Below, piece after piece: positions 37,470 to 45,970 of a stretch of 64,000 nucleotides of DNA; the first letter of the stretch is position 1; the number at the start of each line of letters is the position of its first letter. Both the position numbers and the translations under genes were made by a program. This DNA comes from CAVVEQ01 sp963802095 (GTDB taxonomy: Bacteria > Chloroflexota > Anaerolineae > Anaerolineales > Anaerolineaceae): NCBI GenBank assembly GCA_963802095.1, contig CAWDHI010000009.1, positions 7,570 through 71,569 on the forward strand. Direction: 5' to 3'. Under the pieces are notes generated by a model that made no database searches, had not been told where the DNA came from, and worked only from the letters and a program-made list of their open reading frames with translations.

Positions 37470-38204
37470 ATGAATAGATTTTTTCTTCCCATCGAATGTT
37501 TTCACCCTGGTGAAGTGATCTTTGACACCGATACTTCGCACCAGATCAGCCGCGTTCTGCGATTAAAACCCGGCAACCAGGTGATCGTCCTGGACGGTAC
37601 GGGGGATGAATACCTTTTGGAGCTGAGCCTGGTGGAAAAAACAACATCTGCTGGAAGAATACTCTCCAAAAGGGAAAATAAAACAGAACCCAGGGTACAT
37701 TTGACCGTATTGGTCGGGTTAACCCAGCGGGAGAAATTTGAATGGGTGCTCCAAAAGTGCACCGAGATCGGCGCTGCCGCATTTACCCCGGTGATTACAA
37801 GCCGTTCCATCGTGCAGGATATCCGCACAACCGGGCAGAAAACGGATCGCTGGAAACAGATTCTCAAAGAAGCAGCTGAGCAAAGCGGGCGTGCCAAGAT
37901 CCCGGTGCTAAACCCGCCGGTCCTCTTTCTGCAGGCGCTTGAACAACTGCGGGGGTTCGATCTTGGTTTGGTCGCTTATGAAAACGAAAAAGGTCTTTCC
38001 ATTCGCAAAACGCTTCGCAGTTACCAGGGAGAATCCTTGGGGATATTGATCGGCCCCGAAGGGGGGTTGGCCGAGGAAGAATCCTTGAGGGCGAGGCAAA
38101 GTGGGATCCAACTTGTTTCGCTGGGAGTCCGAACTTTACGGATGGAAACCGCGGCAATCGTAGCTACCACGCTTATTCTTCATCAATTGAAATCGCTGGA
38201 TTAA
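37470..38204 (+). CDS. rsmE: 16S rRNA (uracil1498-N3)-methyltransferase
   Basis: Methylates U1498 in helix 44/45 linker of 16S rRNA; SPOUT fold. MNRFFLPIECFHPGEVIFDTDTSHQISRVLRLKPGNQV is the PUA-like N-terminus; the knot region includes EKFEWVLQKCTEIGAAAFTPV, EQSGRAKIPVL, ILIGPEGGLAEEE and LRMETAAIVATTL. 244 residues. Its stop overlaps the convergent RsmF-like gene end by 4 nt. Confidence 0.95.
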   Translation: MNRFFLPIECFHPGEVIFDTDTSHQISRVLRLKPGNQVIVLDGTGDEYLLELSLVEKTTSAGRILSKRENKTEPRVHLTVLVGLTQREKFEWVLQKCTEIGAAAFTPVITSRSIVQDIRTTGQKTDRWKQILKEAAEQSGRAKIPVLNPPVLFLQALEQLRGFDLGLVAYENEKGLSIRKTLRSYQGESLGILIGPEGGLAEEESLRARQSGIQLVSLGVRTLRMETAAIVATTLILHQLKSLD

Positions 38205-39691
38205 CGCAGAACCCTGCGGGGGAGTAAGTTTTTGATCCGGTCAGAGGTTACCCTGCCCCGGCCAATAAAATCTCCCTGTGAATTTCGCAAAAGGACAATC
38301 CTGTTCGCAGGTAAATCGCTGACCGAATCCCTTGGGATATCCTCACCACGCAGCCAGGGCGTTTTCAGCGGTTCTGGTAATTCAACCCAACCAGCGGGGA
38401 TCATTTTACCGAAGCGCGAACAAAAATCATGGGATATCTCCAACCCGCCGGGTGTGATCTCTGCAAGGCTCATTCCTGCGGTAATGAACTTGAGTGTAGG
38501 AATCCGCTCGCCCAGTTTTCCGGGTAGAAGGAGAATGGTATCCTTTTGTTTGGCAAGAAGCAATTGATACGCATTCAGGATTGGTTCCAGATCTATCCCA
38601 TAAGCTGATTGTAATAAACCAACCACTGAATCAACTTCTGATTTGGGGAGGGTTACCGATCTCTCCCCGGGAAGGGTTTTCTCCCGATACTTTACCCTAT
38701 CCTGGGGGATGGTTAGGTTTTTCCGCAACCTTGCGGCGAAGAATCCGGCAGTCCTGAAGGTGTGCGGCCAAAGCCGGAAAGCGTTGCGAATGGTTGGATG
38801 GAAACTGCGGCTGCCATCTTTAATAAGGGCTGGGGCGGAAATATTCTTTTCTATTGAAAGATCATCCACTTCAACCTGCCCCGGATACATACCCAGGATC
38901 GTATCCAGCACGGCTTCATTCTCCTCCGGGGCAAGTGTGCAGGTGGCGTAAACCACCTGACCGCCAAGCCGGACAGCCTGCAGCGCGCTGCGAAGCAACG
39001 CGGTTTGACGATGCGCGAGGGAGGCGCGTTCACTATCTGTAATTGACCGCAAAGGGTGGGCGTCCGTCGCCCGTAATCCATCCATGCTGCAGGGGGCATC
39101 CAGTAATACAGCATCGAAAAACTCGGGGAAGTTTCTGCCAAAGGATTCTCCGGGGAGGCAGGAGATGGCTGTGTTGACCGTTCCCCAGGATTGCAGCACT
39201 GACCGCAGGGCAGGGATCCTGCTGCGGCTTCCATCATTGGCGATCACCAACCCCATATCTTCGGTTCTGGCGATCAGGTGGGTGGTCTTTCCCCCGGGCG
39301 AGGCAGCTATATCCAGGATCAGCGGTTTTTCCATGTGATCAAAATTAAAGAGTTCCGGCGGGAGCATGGAGGCAACATCCTGCAGGTAAAACGCGCCCAT
39401 CCGGTGCTCCAGGGTACTCCCGGGGTTCGTATCGCGGATTAGCAACCGGAACCCGGAGGGACAAAATGGAACCGGCTCTGTTTTCCAGCCGTACCGCGTG
39501 CACCAGGTTTGCAGGTTTGCAGGCTGAACCTTCAGGGGATTAAGCCGGAGCCCACCAACCAGCGGATTTCCCAATTCCTCCAAGAGAAGGGAAAAATCCA
39601 GCGGTTCAAGAAGCTCGCGATAGCGGGCAAGGGATTTTTCCAGGGGGTTTTCGTGAACCTGGCTGCCCTGGCGCTTTTTCTGCCTGGTCAT
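38201..39691 (-). CDS. RsmF/RsmB-type rRNA m5C methyltransferase
   Basis: SAM-dependent RNA cytosine-C5 methyltransferase. N-terminal region LEELGNPLVGGLRLNPLK, motif I ILDIAASPGGKTTHLIA, motif IV FDAVLLDAPCSMDG with the release Cys, and motif VI VVYATCTLAPEENEAVL with the nucleophile Cys. The C-terminal 150 residues form an RsmF-like/PUA region ending NRIVLLRNSQGDFIGRGRV. 496 residues suits RsmF (C1407) rather than RsmB. It is the last gene of a four-gene operon and overlaps the previous gene by ATGA. Confidence 0.88.
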   Translation of the reverse strand: MTRQKKRQGSQVHENPLEKSLARYRELLEPLDFSLLLEELGNPLVGGLRLNPLKVQPANLQTWCTRYGWKTEPVPFCPSGFRLLIRDTNPGSTLEHRMGAFYLQDVASMLPPELFNFDHMEKPLILDIAASPGGKTTHLIARTEDMGLVIANDGSRSRIPALRSVLQSWGTVNTAISCLPGESFGRNFPEFFDAVLLDAPCSMDGLRATDAHPLRSITDSERASLAHRQTALLRSALQAVRLGGQVVYATCTLAPEENEAVLDTILGMYPGQVEVDDLSIEKNISAPALIKDGSRSFHPTIRNAFRLWPHTFRTAGFFAARLRKNLTIPQDRVKYREKTLPGERSVTLPKSEVDSVVGLLQSAYGIDLEPILNAYQLLLAKQKDTILLLPGKLGERIPTLKFITAGMSLAEITPGGLEISHDFCSRFGKMIPAGWVELPEPLKTPWLRGEDIPRDSVSDLPANRIVLLRNSQGDFIGRGRVTSDRIKNLLPRRVLR

Positions 39692-40513
39692 CGGGTGACC
39701 TTGCGGATGCAAAACACCAGCTCGTTTTTATAAGGGATCTCGAGTACCTGCCAGGTGCTGCCGGCAACAATTGTTTGGACCAGGTTTCGCTGGCGGCTGG
39801 TCAGGTCATGTTTCCCTTGCAGGCTGCTGGTTGGCAGGGAAAGGAGAAACCAGGCCACATTCACCGCATCGATCAACTTCCGGGTGCTGCCACGCTGGCG
39901 TTGTTCCATGCGGTGGGCTTCCTTGAACAATAATGCCATATCGGCTTTTTCTTCAGGTGGGTGGATCAGGATATCACGATGATAAGCCAATGGCTCCATG
40001 CCTGAGAGGCTGAGATACTTGCGGACAAGTTTGATCCTTGGCTCATTTAGATCATAGGCAGAATACCAGCCACCTTCACCCAGGTTCATCCACGGCAGAC
40101 TGAAGGGGTTCATCCCGGCTGCGAGGTCGAAAATACTGCCGGGTATTCCGGTCAACTCGAATAAGCGAGAGTAAAAATCCGGCAGAATCTCCGCCCTTTC
40201 CCGGGTGGAGGCATGCGAGTTGAGCATTTTCCGACAAAATGCCCGTATCTGGGCGGAATCGTTGCTTGAGAACGCGTTTTCCATTTCCCCGGAAGCTTCT
40301 GTGAAATCCGGATCGCCAAGATAGGGGGCGACTATATTATGAAGTTTTTGCTTCAGCGTTTTTTCAGCTTCTTTAGGGGATTGCCCGGTGCTGATTGCTG
40401 AATTGAAGAGTTCCCGGGCAGTTCTCCACGGGAATTTTCAAATCACGGTACTTACGGGAGGTAAGAACAGCTTCCACCGGATCAGTAAACGACTTTGGAG
40501 AGGGTGGGTTCAC
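39688..40513 (-). CDS. Second ArmA/Rmt-like rRNA methyltransferase paralogue (frameshifted, degenerate)
   Basis: Paralogue of the gene upstream. Starting at the GTG that overlaps the upstream stop (40511-40513), it reads DPVEAVLTSRKYRDLKIPVE, shifts +1 at 40422-40423 (AA for A), then TARELFNSAISTG, AEKTLKQKLHNIVAPYL and HASTRERAEILPDFYSRLF. The SAM motif is SIFDLAAGMNPFSLPWMNL. After correction it is 274 residues, the same length as its neighbour. The family block SL-GG/SG-R/K-x-KGM is lost (LPTSSLQGKHDLTSRQ), so catalysis or target may differ. Confidence 0.8.
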
Positions 40514-41334
40514 GGTTCGGAGGTCTCCCGAATGAGCAGAAATGCCAGTTCAGTTTCGAACTCGTACCGTTTGATCTCGCCTCGCCATCCGGCAACCAGT
40601 TTCTCGAACTGACGGGTGTAATTCCAGATCATTCCCTTTTCCCGACCGCCGAGGCTGGCAACAGGGTAAGAGACCAGCACATACCTGCCCTGTACAGAAT
40701 TGATTAACCTGGAGGAAGCGGATCTTTCCAGTTGCTCCAGGCAGGGAAGGGTTTTCAACAGGAATACCAGGTCATAGGATTCACCTGGAATTTCATGGAC
40801 CAGGTCACAGGTTTGAGCAGTGCCGGGTATCCTGAAGTGGTCCAGGAATTGTTGCAAAAAACCGGTCAGGTTGGAAAATACATCGGCAGCATCGTAGCGG
40901 GTTATTTCTCCCCAGGGCATCCAGTGCAGCGAAAGCGGATTTAACCCGCATGCGCAATCCAGGATGGAATGAACCTCTTCCATCTCTCTAGCGATCCTGT
41001 GAAAAAAATGATCCAGGATAGGAATTCGCTCTTTTGAGGAAGCGTGCTGGCTTAATAACCGCAGGCAATAAGCTATTGATTCCTCCGCATGGATCGATTC
41101 CGGCAGAGATGCCAATTCCCGGCTGGCAGTATCGAAATCCATTTCCGGAAGCTGGAATGCGCAGGCAGCCTGGTGCAGCCGGGCGCGCGTGGATTTCAGT
41201 GCTTCTTTATAGTTGTTATGCCTGGTCAGTTCCTGCATCCCCACCCGGTGAACAAGAACCGGGTCGAGGTATTGATATTTTTTTCGGCCCAGGATCTCCG
41301 CTTGCAATCGGGCGATCTGTTCCGGGGAGATCAT
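40510..41334 (-). CDS. ArmA/Rmt-like 16S rRNA (guanine1405-N7)-type methyltransferase
   Basis: Strong match in block order to aminoglycoside-resistance m7G1405 methyltransferases: GRKKYQYLDPVLVHRV at the N-terminus, LSQHASSKERIPILDHFF, SAM motif SILDCACGLNPLSLHWM, YDLVFLLKTLPCLEQL, and VSYPVASLGGREKGMIWNY followed by FETELAFLLI. 274 residues, slightly longer than ArmA. No aminoglycoside biosynthesis or resistance context; the neighbours are RNA-modification genes. It overlaps both neighbours by 4 nt. Target G1405 is inferred from homology, not shown. Confidence 0.87.
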   Translation of the reverse strand: MISPEQIARLQAEILGRKKYQYLDPVLVHRVGMQELTRHNNYKEALKSTRARLHQAACAFQLPEMDFDTASRELASLPESIHAEESIAYCLRLLSQHASSKERIPILDHFFHRIAREMEEVHSILDCACGLNPLSLHWMPWGEITRYDAADVFSNLTGFLQQFLDHFRIPGTAQTCDLVHEIPGESYDLVFLLKTLPCLEQLERSASSRLINSVQGRYVLVSYPVASLGGREKGMIWNYTRQFEKLVAGWRGEIKRYEFETELAFLLIRETSEP

Positions 41335-42419
41335 ACTCGGGATTCCCGCAGCCTTTGCACTAGCAAGGACATGAACCGCAGGTTATGGATGGTTGCCAGG
41401 CGGAAGAAGAGCGTATCCCCGGCTTTAAAGAGGTGGTGGAGGTAACCCAGGGTATATTTCCCACAGGTGGGGCAATCACAAAACTCCGAGATGGGACGGT
41501 TTGTCTTGATATGTTTTTCGTCATTCAGATAAACATACCGCATCCAATCACCGGATAGCCCGTTTTGCTGGTTGTAGGTATAAACGCGAGCATGGCGAGC
41601 ATCGCGAGTAGGCATGGCACTGTCGAAAATCTGGAAACCCAGTTGATAGGCTTTGAATATGTTTTCGGGGTGACCGACTCCCAAAGCGTGCATGGGGATT
41701 TCAGAGGGGATGATCTCCCGGGTGAACCCCAGGATATCTTCGAGGAGGTTGCCTTTGCCATCCAGCGGCCAACCGCCAAATCCAAAACCGTCGAAACCAA
41801 CCTCCAACAATGCTTCCGCGCACTCCCGGCGCAATTCCGGAATCCCGCCACCCTGGACCACGGCGAAGATCTTTGGCTGCTGTCCCAGGTCGATTCTCTT
41901 ACCCGACATCAATTTTTGAAATTCAGCTTTGCATCGCCTACCCCAAGCGATCGTGCGGTGAACGGATTCCCGCTGTTCAGCTGGAGGGGCATCCACATGG
42001 GTGCAGTCGTCCAGGCAGATCACCACGTCGCTATCGTAGGCGACTTGGAGTTGAATGGTCTTTTCGGGTGTCATCAGGAACTTTCTGTCAGCTCCCTCAG
42101 GTTTGAAATGAATTCCCTGGTCGTTTATGCTTCCGTTTTTCGGGTTCTGATGGATGAGCGAATAAGCCTGGAACCCACCGGAATCGGTGACGATCATCTT
42201 CTGCCACCCACTCATGCGGTGCAGGCCGCCCAGAGATTGGATGGTGGAGCTGCCCGGTTTTTGCATCAGGTGGAAGGTGTTCATTACCACGCCTTCGGTC
42301 CCGCTCCGCAAAAGGTCCTCAGCATCCACTGATCGAACCACTCCAAAGGTGGCATCAGGAAGGAATGCCGGGAAGTGTAAGAGGTGATTGCGGACGATCA
42401 GTTCATTTAAATTTTGCAT
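41331..42419 (-). CDS. tRNA-guanine transglycosylase family protein, divergent
   Basis: TIM-barrel base-exchange enzyme of the queuine/archaeosine transglycosylase family. IVTDSGGFQAYSLI holds the general-base Asp, VICLDDCTHVDAP and AVVQGGGIPELRREC follow, IFDSAMPTRDARHARVYTY holds the nucleophile Asp, and CDCPTCGKYTLGYLHHL the zinc site. The usual GGLAVGE is replaced by FGGWPLDGKGN, so substrate recognition may differ. I start at ATG 42419 (MQNLNELIVRN); 362 residues. First gene of the operon Tgt-Rmt-Rmt-RsmF. Confidence 0.87.
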   Translation of the reverse strand: MQNLNELIVRNHLLHFPAFLPDATFGVVRSVDAEDLLRSGTEGVVMNTFHLMQKPGSSTIQSLGGLHRMSGWQKMIVTDSGGFQAYSLIHQNPKNGSINDQGIHFKPEGADRKFLMTPEKTIQLQVAYDSDVVICLDDCTHVDAPPAEQRESVHRTIAWGRRCKAEFQKLMSGKRIDLGQQPKIFAVVQGGGIPELRRECAEALLEVGFDGFGFGGWPLDGKGNLLEDILGFTREIIPSEIPMHALGVGHPENIFKAYQLGFQIFDSAMPTRDARHARVYTYNQQNGLSGDWMRYVYLNDEKHIKTNRPISEFCDCPTCGKYTLGYLHHLFKAGDTLFFRLATIHNLRFMSLLVQRLRESRV

Positions 42420-42473
42420 CACTTGGATTATCAATGAAAGGCACGGATGCCGCAAGCCTTTTATAAGTTCTGA

Positions 42474-42501
42474 TACAATAGTTTCATCTTAAGGAGGGAA
42501 G
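42474..42501 (+). promoter_or_regulatory. -10 element and strong ribosome binding site
   Basis: TACAAT at 42474-42479 and AAGGAGG about ten nucleotides before the ATG at 42507. It diverges from the tgt-like operon. Confidence 0.45.
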
Positions 42502-42506
42502 AATAA

Positions 42507-43046
42507 ATGTCGGACCCAATTCGTCTATTTGGAAAAGCATTCACCGCTGGCTGCGCGGGGGCAATCGGCGCTTGGATGGCAACGGTGGTGTGTGTTTTGA
42601 TGATCTTACTTGTAGCCAGCAACGTGCTGGGAACAGCCTTTATACAAAGCCTTCCGCCATCTATTCAATTCATCCCCGTCTTTTTTCGGATAGGCGGAAC
42701 CGATGCGCTTTTACCCACTGGAGAACTTCCAGCTATGGATCTGTTCATGACCATGGGCTCCAACCCGGATTTGCAACATTTGAGTTCGATCTCTTCGCAA
42801 TCCTCCCCCCAGGTCAGTTTTTGGGCAGAGGCACCGGAGGATATAAAAACCCACTTTCAAGTTTGGATGACTTACCCCGATGGGCACAAACTGAAATTCG
42901 GGGATGAATACTTCACTGATGGGCTTGGTAAACCCGTGGAATTAGCAAAATTCTTAGCAGAAGCTAATCCGGGGACCTTCATGTTGCAAGCGATCGTTGA
43001 CGGAATACCGGTGGGTGAATTCACCTTCACAGTGACGGAACAGTGA
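42507..43046 (+). CDS. Single-pass membrane protein, unrecognised
   Basis: 179 residues. A Gly/Ala-rich N-terminal helix (about residues 10-45) anchors the protein; an extracytoplasmic stretch follows, with a C-terminal beta-sandwich-like part (SFWAEAPEDIKTHFQVWMTYPDG, FMLQAIVDGIPVGEFTFTV) that resembles small ligand- or Ig-like folds. No family recognised. Strong Shine-Dalgarno (AAGGAGG). Transcribed alone and ended by a strong terminator. Confidence 0.65.
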   Translation: MSDPIRLFGKAFTAGCAGAIGAWMATVVCVLMILLVASNVLGTAFIQSLPPSIQFIPVFFRIGGTDALLPTGELPAMDLFMTMGSNPDLQHLSSISSQSSPQVSFWAEAPEDIKTHFQVWMTYPDGHKLKFGDEYFTDGLGKPVELAKFLAEANPGTFMLQAIVDGIPVGEFTFTVTEQ

Positions 43047-43060
43047 TTGCCTGATCAAAG

Positions 43061-43097
43061 ATCAAGCCCTTCCAATAGAAGGGCTTGATTTGTTTTT
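43061..43097. terminator. Strong intrinsic terminator
   Basis: Perfect 12-bp stem ATCAAGCCCTTC-caata-GAAGGGCTTGAT (43061-43089) followed by TTGTTTTTA. Lies between convergent genes. Confidence 0.85.
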
Positions 43098-44043
43098 ATT
43101 GGCAGGTAAGTGAATAACTAACCCCGGGGTTGAAGGTTTCACGGTTGGGCTGTACCACGTATATCCTGGCTGTTTCTGATGTGGTGGAAGATATGGTCCT
43201 GGAGGTGCTCACGCTCTGCGTGCCAACACCGGAAAACATGATGCTTTCATCTTGAGTGGATGCTTCGCCAAAAACCCAACGATAAATAACCTCACCCGGT
43301 CCGGTCGCTGATATCTGGGCGGTGTACTGGAAGGTAAACCCGGGTGGGCAGGCAGCGGTGGCGTTGGCATTGTTAATGCCTACCGTAACGTCTGTGACCT
43401 TGAATACTGTATTGCCAACAACGATATTGACGTAAAAGGGAACATTCTTCACCCCGACACCGAAGATCGTTCCTCCCGGTGGTTTGAGGCGCCAGTTGCT
43501 TGTGTATTCACCTGCGGTGAGCGGGGCAGTCATGGGGATGGAAACATCCACCATTTTCCCGCTGGGGACGGTTTTTCCGATCCGATATTCCAGGTTAGCT
43601 GATAGCTGCGTGCCGCCATCAAACACGGCTACCATGGAAGGCGGCCACTCGCAGGAACCGGTGTTCCAGAGCTGCCAGGTTTTGGTGAACTGTTTGCCGG
43701 GCGCAAGCACCGTACCATCTGGGATGGTGACATCCTTGACCAACTCAGCCTGGTAACAGGTAGATTGCGTCGCACTGGGTTGAGGGGGGGTGGTGGGTGG
43801 CGGGGAAGTGGGGGAGGGCGCTTGTGGTTGCGAAACGGTTGGCGAGGAAGTTTCCCCGCTTTGCTCTTCGGAAGGTGGGTTTGCAGTGGACGAGGGCGAG
43901 ACTATTGGCGCAAGGGCGGTCAGGGTTTCAGATCGCCCCGGCCAATCTTTGGCAGGAGTTGGGTTGAATAGGTTGCAGCTTGTCAGCAGAAATGTGAATG
44001 TTATTACAACCAAGTGAATAAATTGATATGAATGATTTTTCAT
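43096..44043 (-). CDS. Lipoprotein with NBR1-type Ig-like domain (copy A)
   Basis: Surface lipoprotein. Signal and lipobox LLTSCNLF, a Pro/Ser/Thr-rich linker (about residues 30-95), the NBR1/FW-type Ig-like domain (about 100-205: VLAPGKQFTKTWQLWNTGSCEWPP through EYTSNWRLKPPGGTIFG), and a second beta domain to the end (CPPGFTFQYTAQISATGPGEVIYRW). 315 residues. The neighbour upstream has the same four-part order. Function unknown; such domains usually mediate binding. Confidence 0.85.
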   Translation of the reverse strand: MKNHSYQFIHLVVITFTFLLTSCNLFNPTPAKDWPGRSETLTALAPIVSPSSTANPPSEEQSGETSSPTVSQPQAPSPTSPPPTTPPQPSATQSTCYQAELVKDVTIPDGTVLAPGKQFTKTWQLWNTGSCEWPPSMVAVFDGGTQLSANLEYRIGKTVPSGKMVDVSIPMTAPLTAGEYTSNWRLKPPGGTIFGVGVKNVPFYVNIVVGNTVFKVTDVTVGINNANATAACPPGFTFQYTAQISATGPGEVIYRWVFGEASTQDESIMFSGVGTQSVSTSRTISSTTSETARIYVVQPNRETFNPGVSYSLTCQ

Positions 44044-44075
44044 CTTTCACCTTTTCGGTGATTATATATCACCAG

Positions 44076-44103
44076 AAAAAAAACTGGCGATTGCCCGCCA
44101 GTT
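44076..44103 (-). terminator. Intrinsic terminator of copy B
   Basis: AACTGGCG-attgcc-CGCCAGTT stem (44082-44103) followed on the minus strand by a T-tract (A residues 44076-44083 on the plus strand). Confidence 0.75.
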
Positions 44104-44117
44104 TTGCAGACTTAGGT

Positions 44118-45053
44118 TTATGGGATACAGGTAAGTTTTAATGCGGTATTTGGAAATAACTGGTGATTTGGCTGGTCGATATAAATAGCAGCCCAGTGAT
44201 TCCCATTTACAGAAGTGGAATAGGAAGTGGTGACTTCCTTCGTACCCGCGGCGGCAAAATCAAGTGTCTGGGCGGCAGTAGTAGAGCCATCATCAAACTT
44301 CCAGTAATATGTTACCTTGCCTGCACCGTTTGTCTTGATGGGCGCCATCAGGTGGAATGTTGCCCCGGGTGGGCAGGCTGCTTCAATATTCGTGTGTTCT
44401 GCTTCCACTAATGCGCTTGTAACGGCAAACAACGGCGCATCCACGATGATCGTCACGTAGAACGGGGCATTTGATGCTCCCAAACCAAAATTGACACCGG
44501 ATGGATTTTGTAGTTTCCAGTTGCCGGTGTAGGTGCCGGCGGAATTTGGAGCCTTAAGATTAACAGATATATCCACCGATTGTCCGGGTTCCACATTCTT
44601 GGGCAGCGCAAAAGGCGAGGTGCCGCTCATCTGGTTACCAGAAACAAAGACAACCTTGTAAGCGGTCGTCCAGGTACAGGATCCACTATTAAATATTCGC
44701 CAGGTTTTGGTGAAAGCCTGCCCCGGTGACATTTTCGTATTGTCGGGGATGGTTACATCCGAGCCAAATTTGGCGGCATCACAGGGAACCGTGGTTTGGG
44801 TGGGATATGGTGTGTAGGTGGGATAGGGTGTCAGCGTGGACTGTACAGACGGTGGCGGAGTGATTGTGGAAGGATAAGTGGGGATGGGCAGTGTAGGTAC
44901 CTGAGTGCTGCCGGCTTCGACGGTTTGGGCGACCACTGTTTCGATGGTGACCACCGTTGGTGTGGCTCCGCCTCCACCGAAAAGCGGAAAGTTGCAGGCC
45001 GCAAGTGCCAGGATCAGGACTGTTGATAATGTAAGCATTGATTTGGTTTTCAT
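44118..45053 (-). CDS. Lipoprotein with NBR1-type Ig-like domain (copy B)
   Basis: Tandem paralogue of the next gene downstream. Lipobox LALAACNFPLFGG, a linker with repeated Thr-Tyr-Pro units (PTYPSTITPPP, PYPTYTPYPTQT), the NBR1-like Ig domain (MSPGQAFTKTWRIFNSGSCTW through YTGNWKLQNPSGVNFG), and a C-terminal beta domain (CPPGATFHLMAPIKTNGAGKVTYYW). 311 residues. The linkers differ strongly while the domains align, so the duplication is not recent. It has its own terminator. Confidence 0.85.
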   Translation of the reverse strand: MKTKSMLTLSTVLILALAACNFPLFGGGGATPTVVTIETVVAQTVEAGSTQVPTLPIPTYPSTITPPPSVQSTLTPYPTYTPYPTQTTVPCDAAKFGSDVTIPDNTKMSPGQAFTKTWRIFNSGSCTWTTAYKVVFVSGNQMSGTSPFALPKNVEPGQSVDISVNLKAPNSAGTYTGNWKLQNPSGVNFGLGASNAPFYVTIIVDAPLFAVTSALVEAEHTNIEAACPPGATFHLMAPIKTNGAGKVTYYWKFDDGSTTAAQTLDFAAAGTKEVTTSYSTSVNGNHWAAIYIDQPNHQLFPNTALKLTCIP

Positions 45054-45196
45054 TCAAACCTCCTCTTGGATGGTATCTATCACAGGTCTTTCGTTGATAT
45101 ACTTGAAGGATATTCTAAATACTATTATTAATCAAGTAGCTTACCTGGCAATAACCGGAGGGCTATAAATTTTTGAAGACAAACGATAGAGGCTGC

Positions 45197-45958
45197 ATGG
45201 AAAAACGGAATTATTTGATCGATATGGATGGCGTGCTTGTCTCGGGAAAGGTTATGATCCCCGGGGCGGATAAATTCCTGGAAAGACTGAAGGAAAAGAA
45301 CAAGAACTTCCTGGTCCTCACCAACAATCCGATCTACACACCGGGGGATCTTTCCCACAGGCTGAAATCTGCGGGTTTGGCAATCGAGAAGGAACGCATT
45401 TTCTCCTCGGCTATGGCGACGGCGCTATTTCTTAAAAGCCAGAAATCCCATGGAACCGTATTCGTGATCGGGGAAAGCGGTCTGACGGAAGCGATACACG
45501 ACGCGGGGTATGTGATCACTTCCACCAAGCCGGAGTATGTAATTGTTGGCGAGACACATTCTTACAGCATTGAACAGGTGACCCGGGCGATCCGACTCAT
45601 TTCAGCCGGCGCGCACTTTTTAGCGACCAATCCGGATCCCAATGGTCCCACCGAACATGGTATTGTCCCAGCCTGTGGCGCGATGGCAGCCCTGATTGAA
45701 CACGCCAGCGGACGCGCTCCGTTCTTCATCGGCAAACCCAACCCAATTATGATGCGTCTTGCACTGAATTACATTGGCGGGCACTCGGAAGAGACGGTGA
45801 TGATCGGTGACCGCATGGATACCGACATTGTTGCCGGTCTGCAGAGCGGGATGGAAACCATTTTGGTTCTGAGCGGCGTGACCAAAAAGGAAATGATCCC
45901 GTCTTTCCCTTACCAACCGAAACTGGTAGTTGATTCTGTAAAAGAAATTGTCGTTTAA
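45197..45958 (+). CDS. HAD-IIA family (NagD-like) sugar or nucleotide phosphatase
   Basis: HAD phosphatase with a C2 cap. YLIDMDGVLVSGK (nucleophile and acid Asp), FLVLTNNPIYTPGDLSHRL, IGKPNPIMMRLALNYIG (motif III Lys), and MIGDRMDTDIVAGLQSGMETILVLSG (motif IV) are complete. I start at ATG 45197, since MEKRNYLIDMDG fits the family; a TTG eight codons upstream is also open. 253 residues. Substrate unknown. Confidence 0.9.
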   Translation: MEKRNYLIDMDGVLVSGKVMIPGADKFLERLKEKNKNFLVLTNNPIYTPGDLSHRLKSAGLAIEKERIFSSAMATALFLKSQKSHGTVFVIGESGLTEAIHDAGYVITSTKPEYVIVGETHSYSIEQVTRAIRLISAGAHFLATNPDPNGPTEHGIVPACGAMAALIEHASGRAPFFIGKPNPIMMRLALNYIGGHSEETVMIGDRMDTDIVAGLQSGMETILVLSGVTKKEMIPSFPYQPKLVVDSVKEIVV

Positions 45959-45970
45959 ACCATTTACCCA

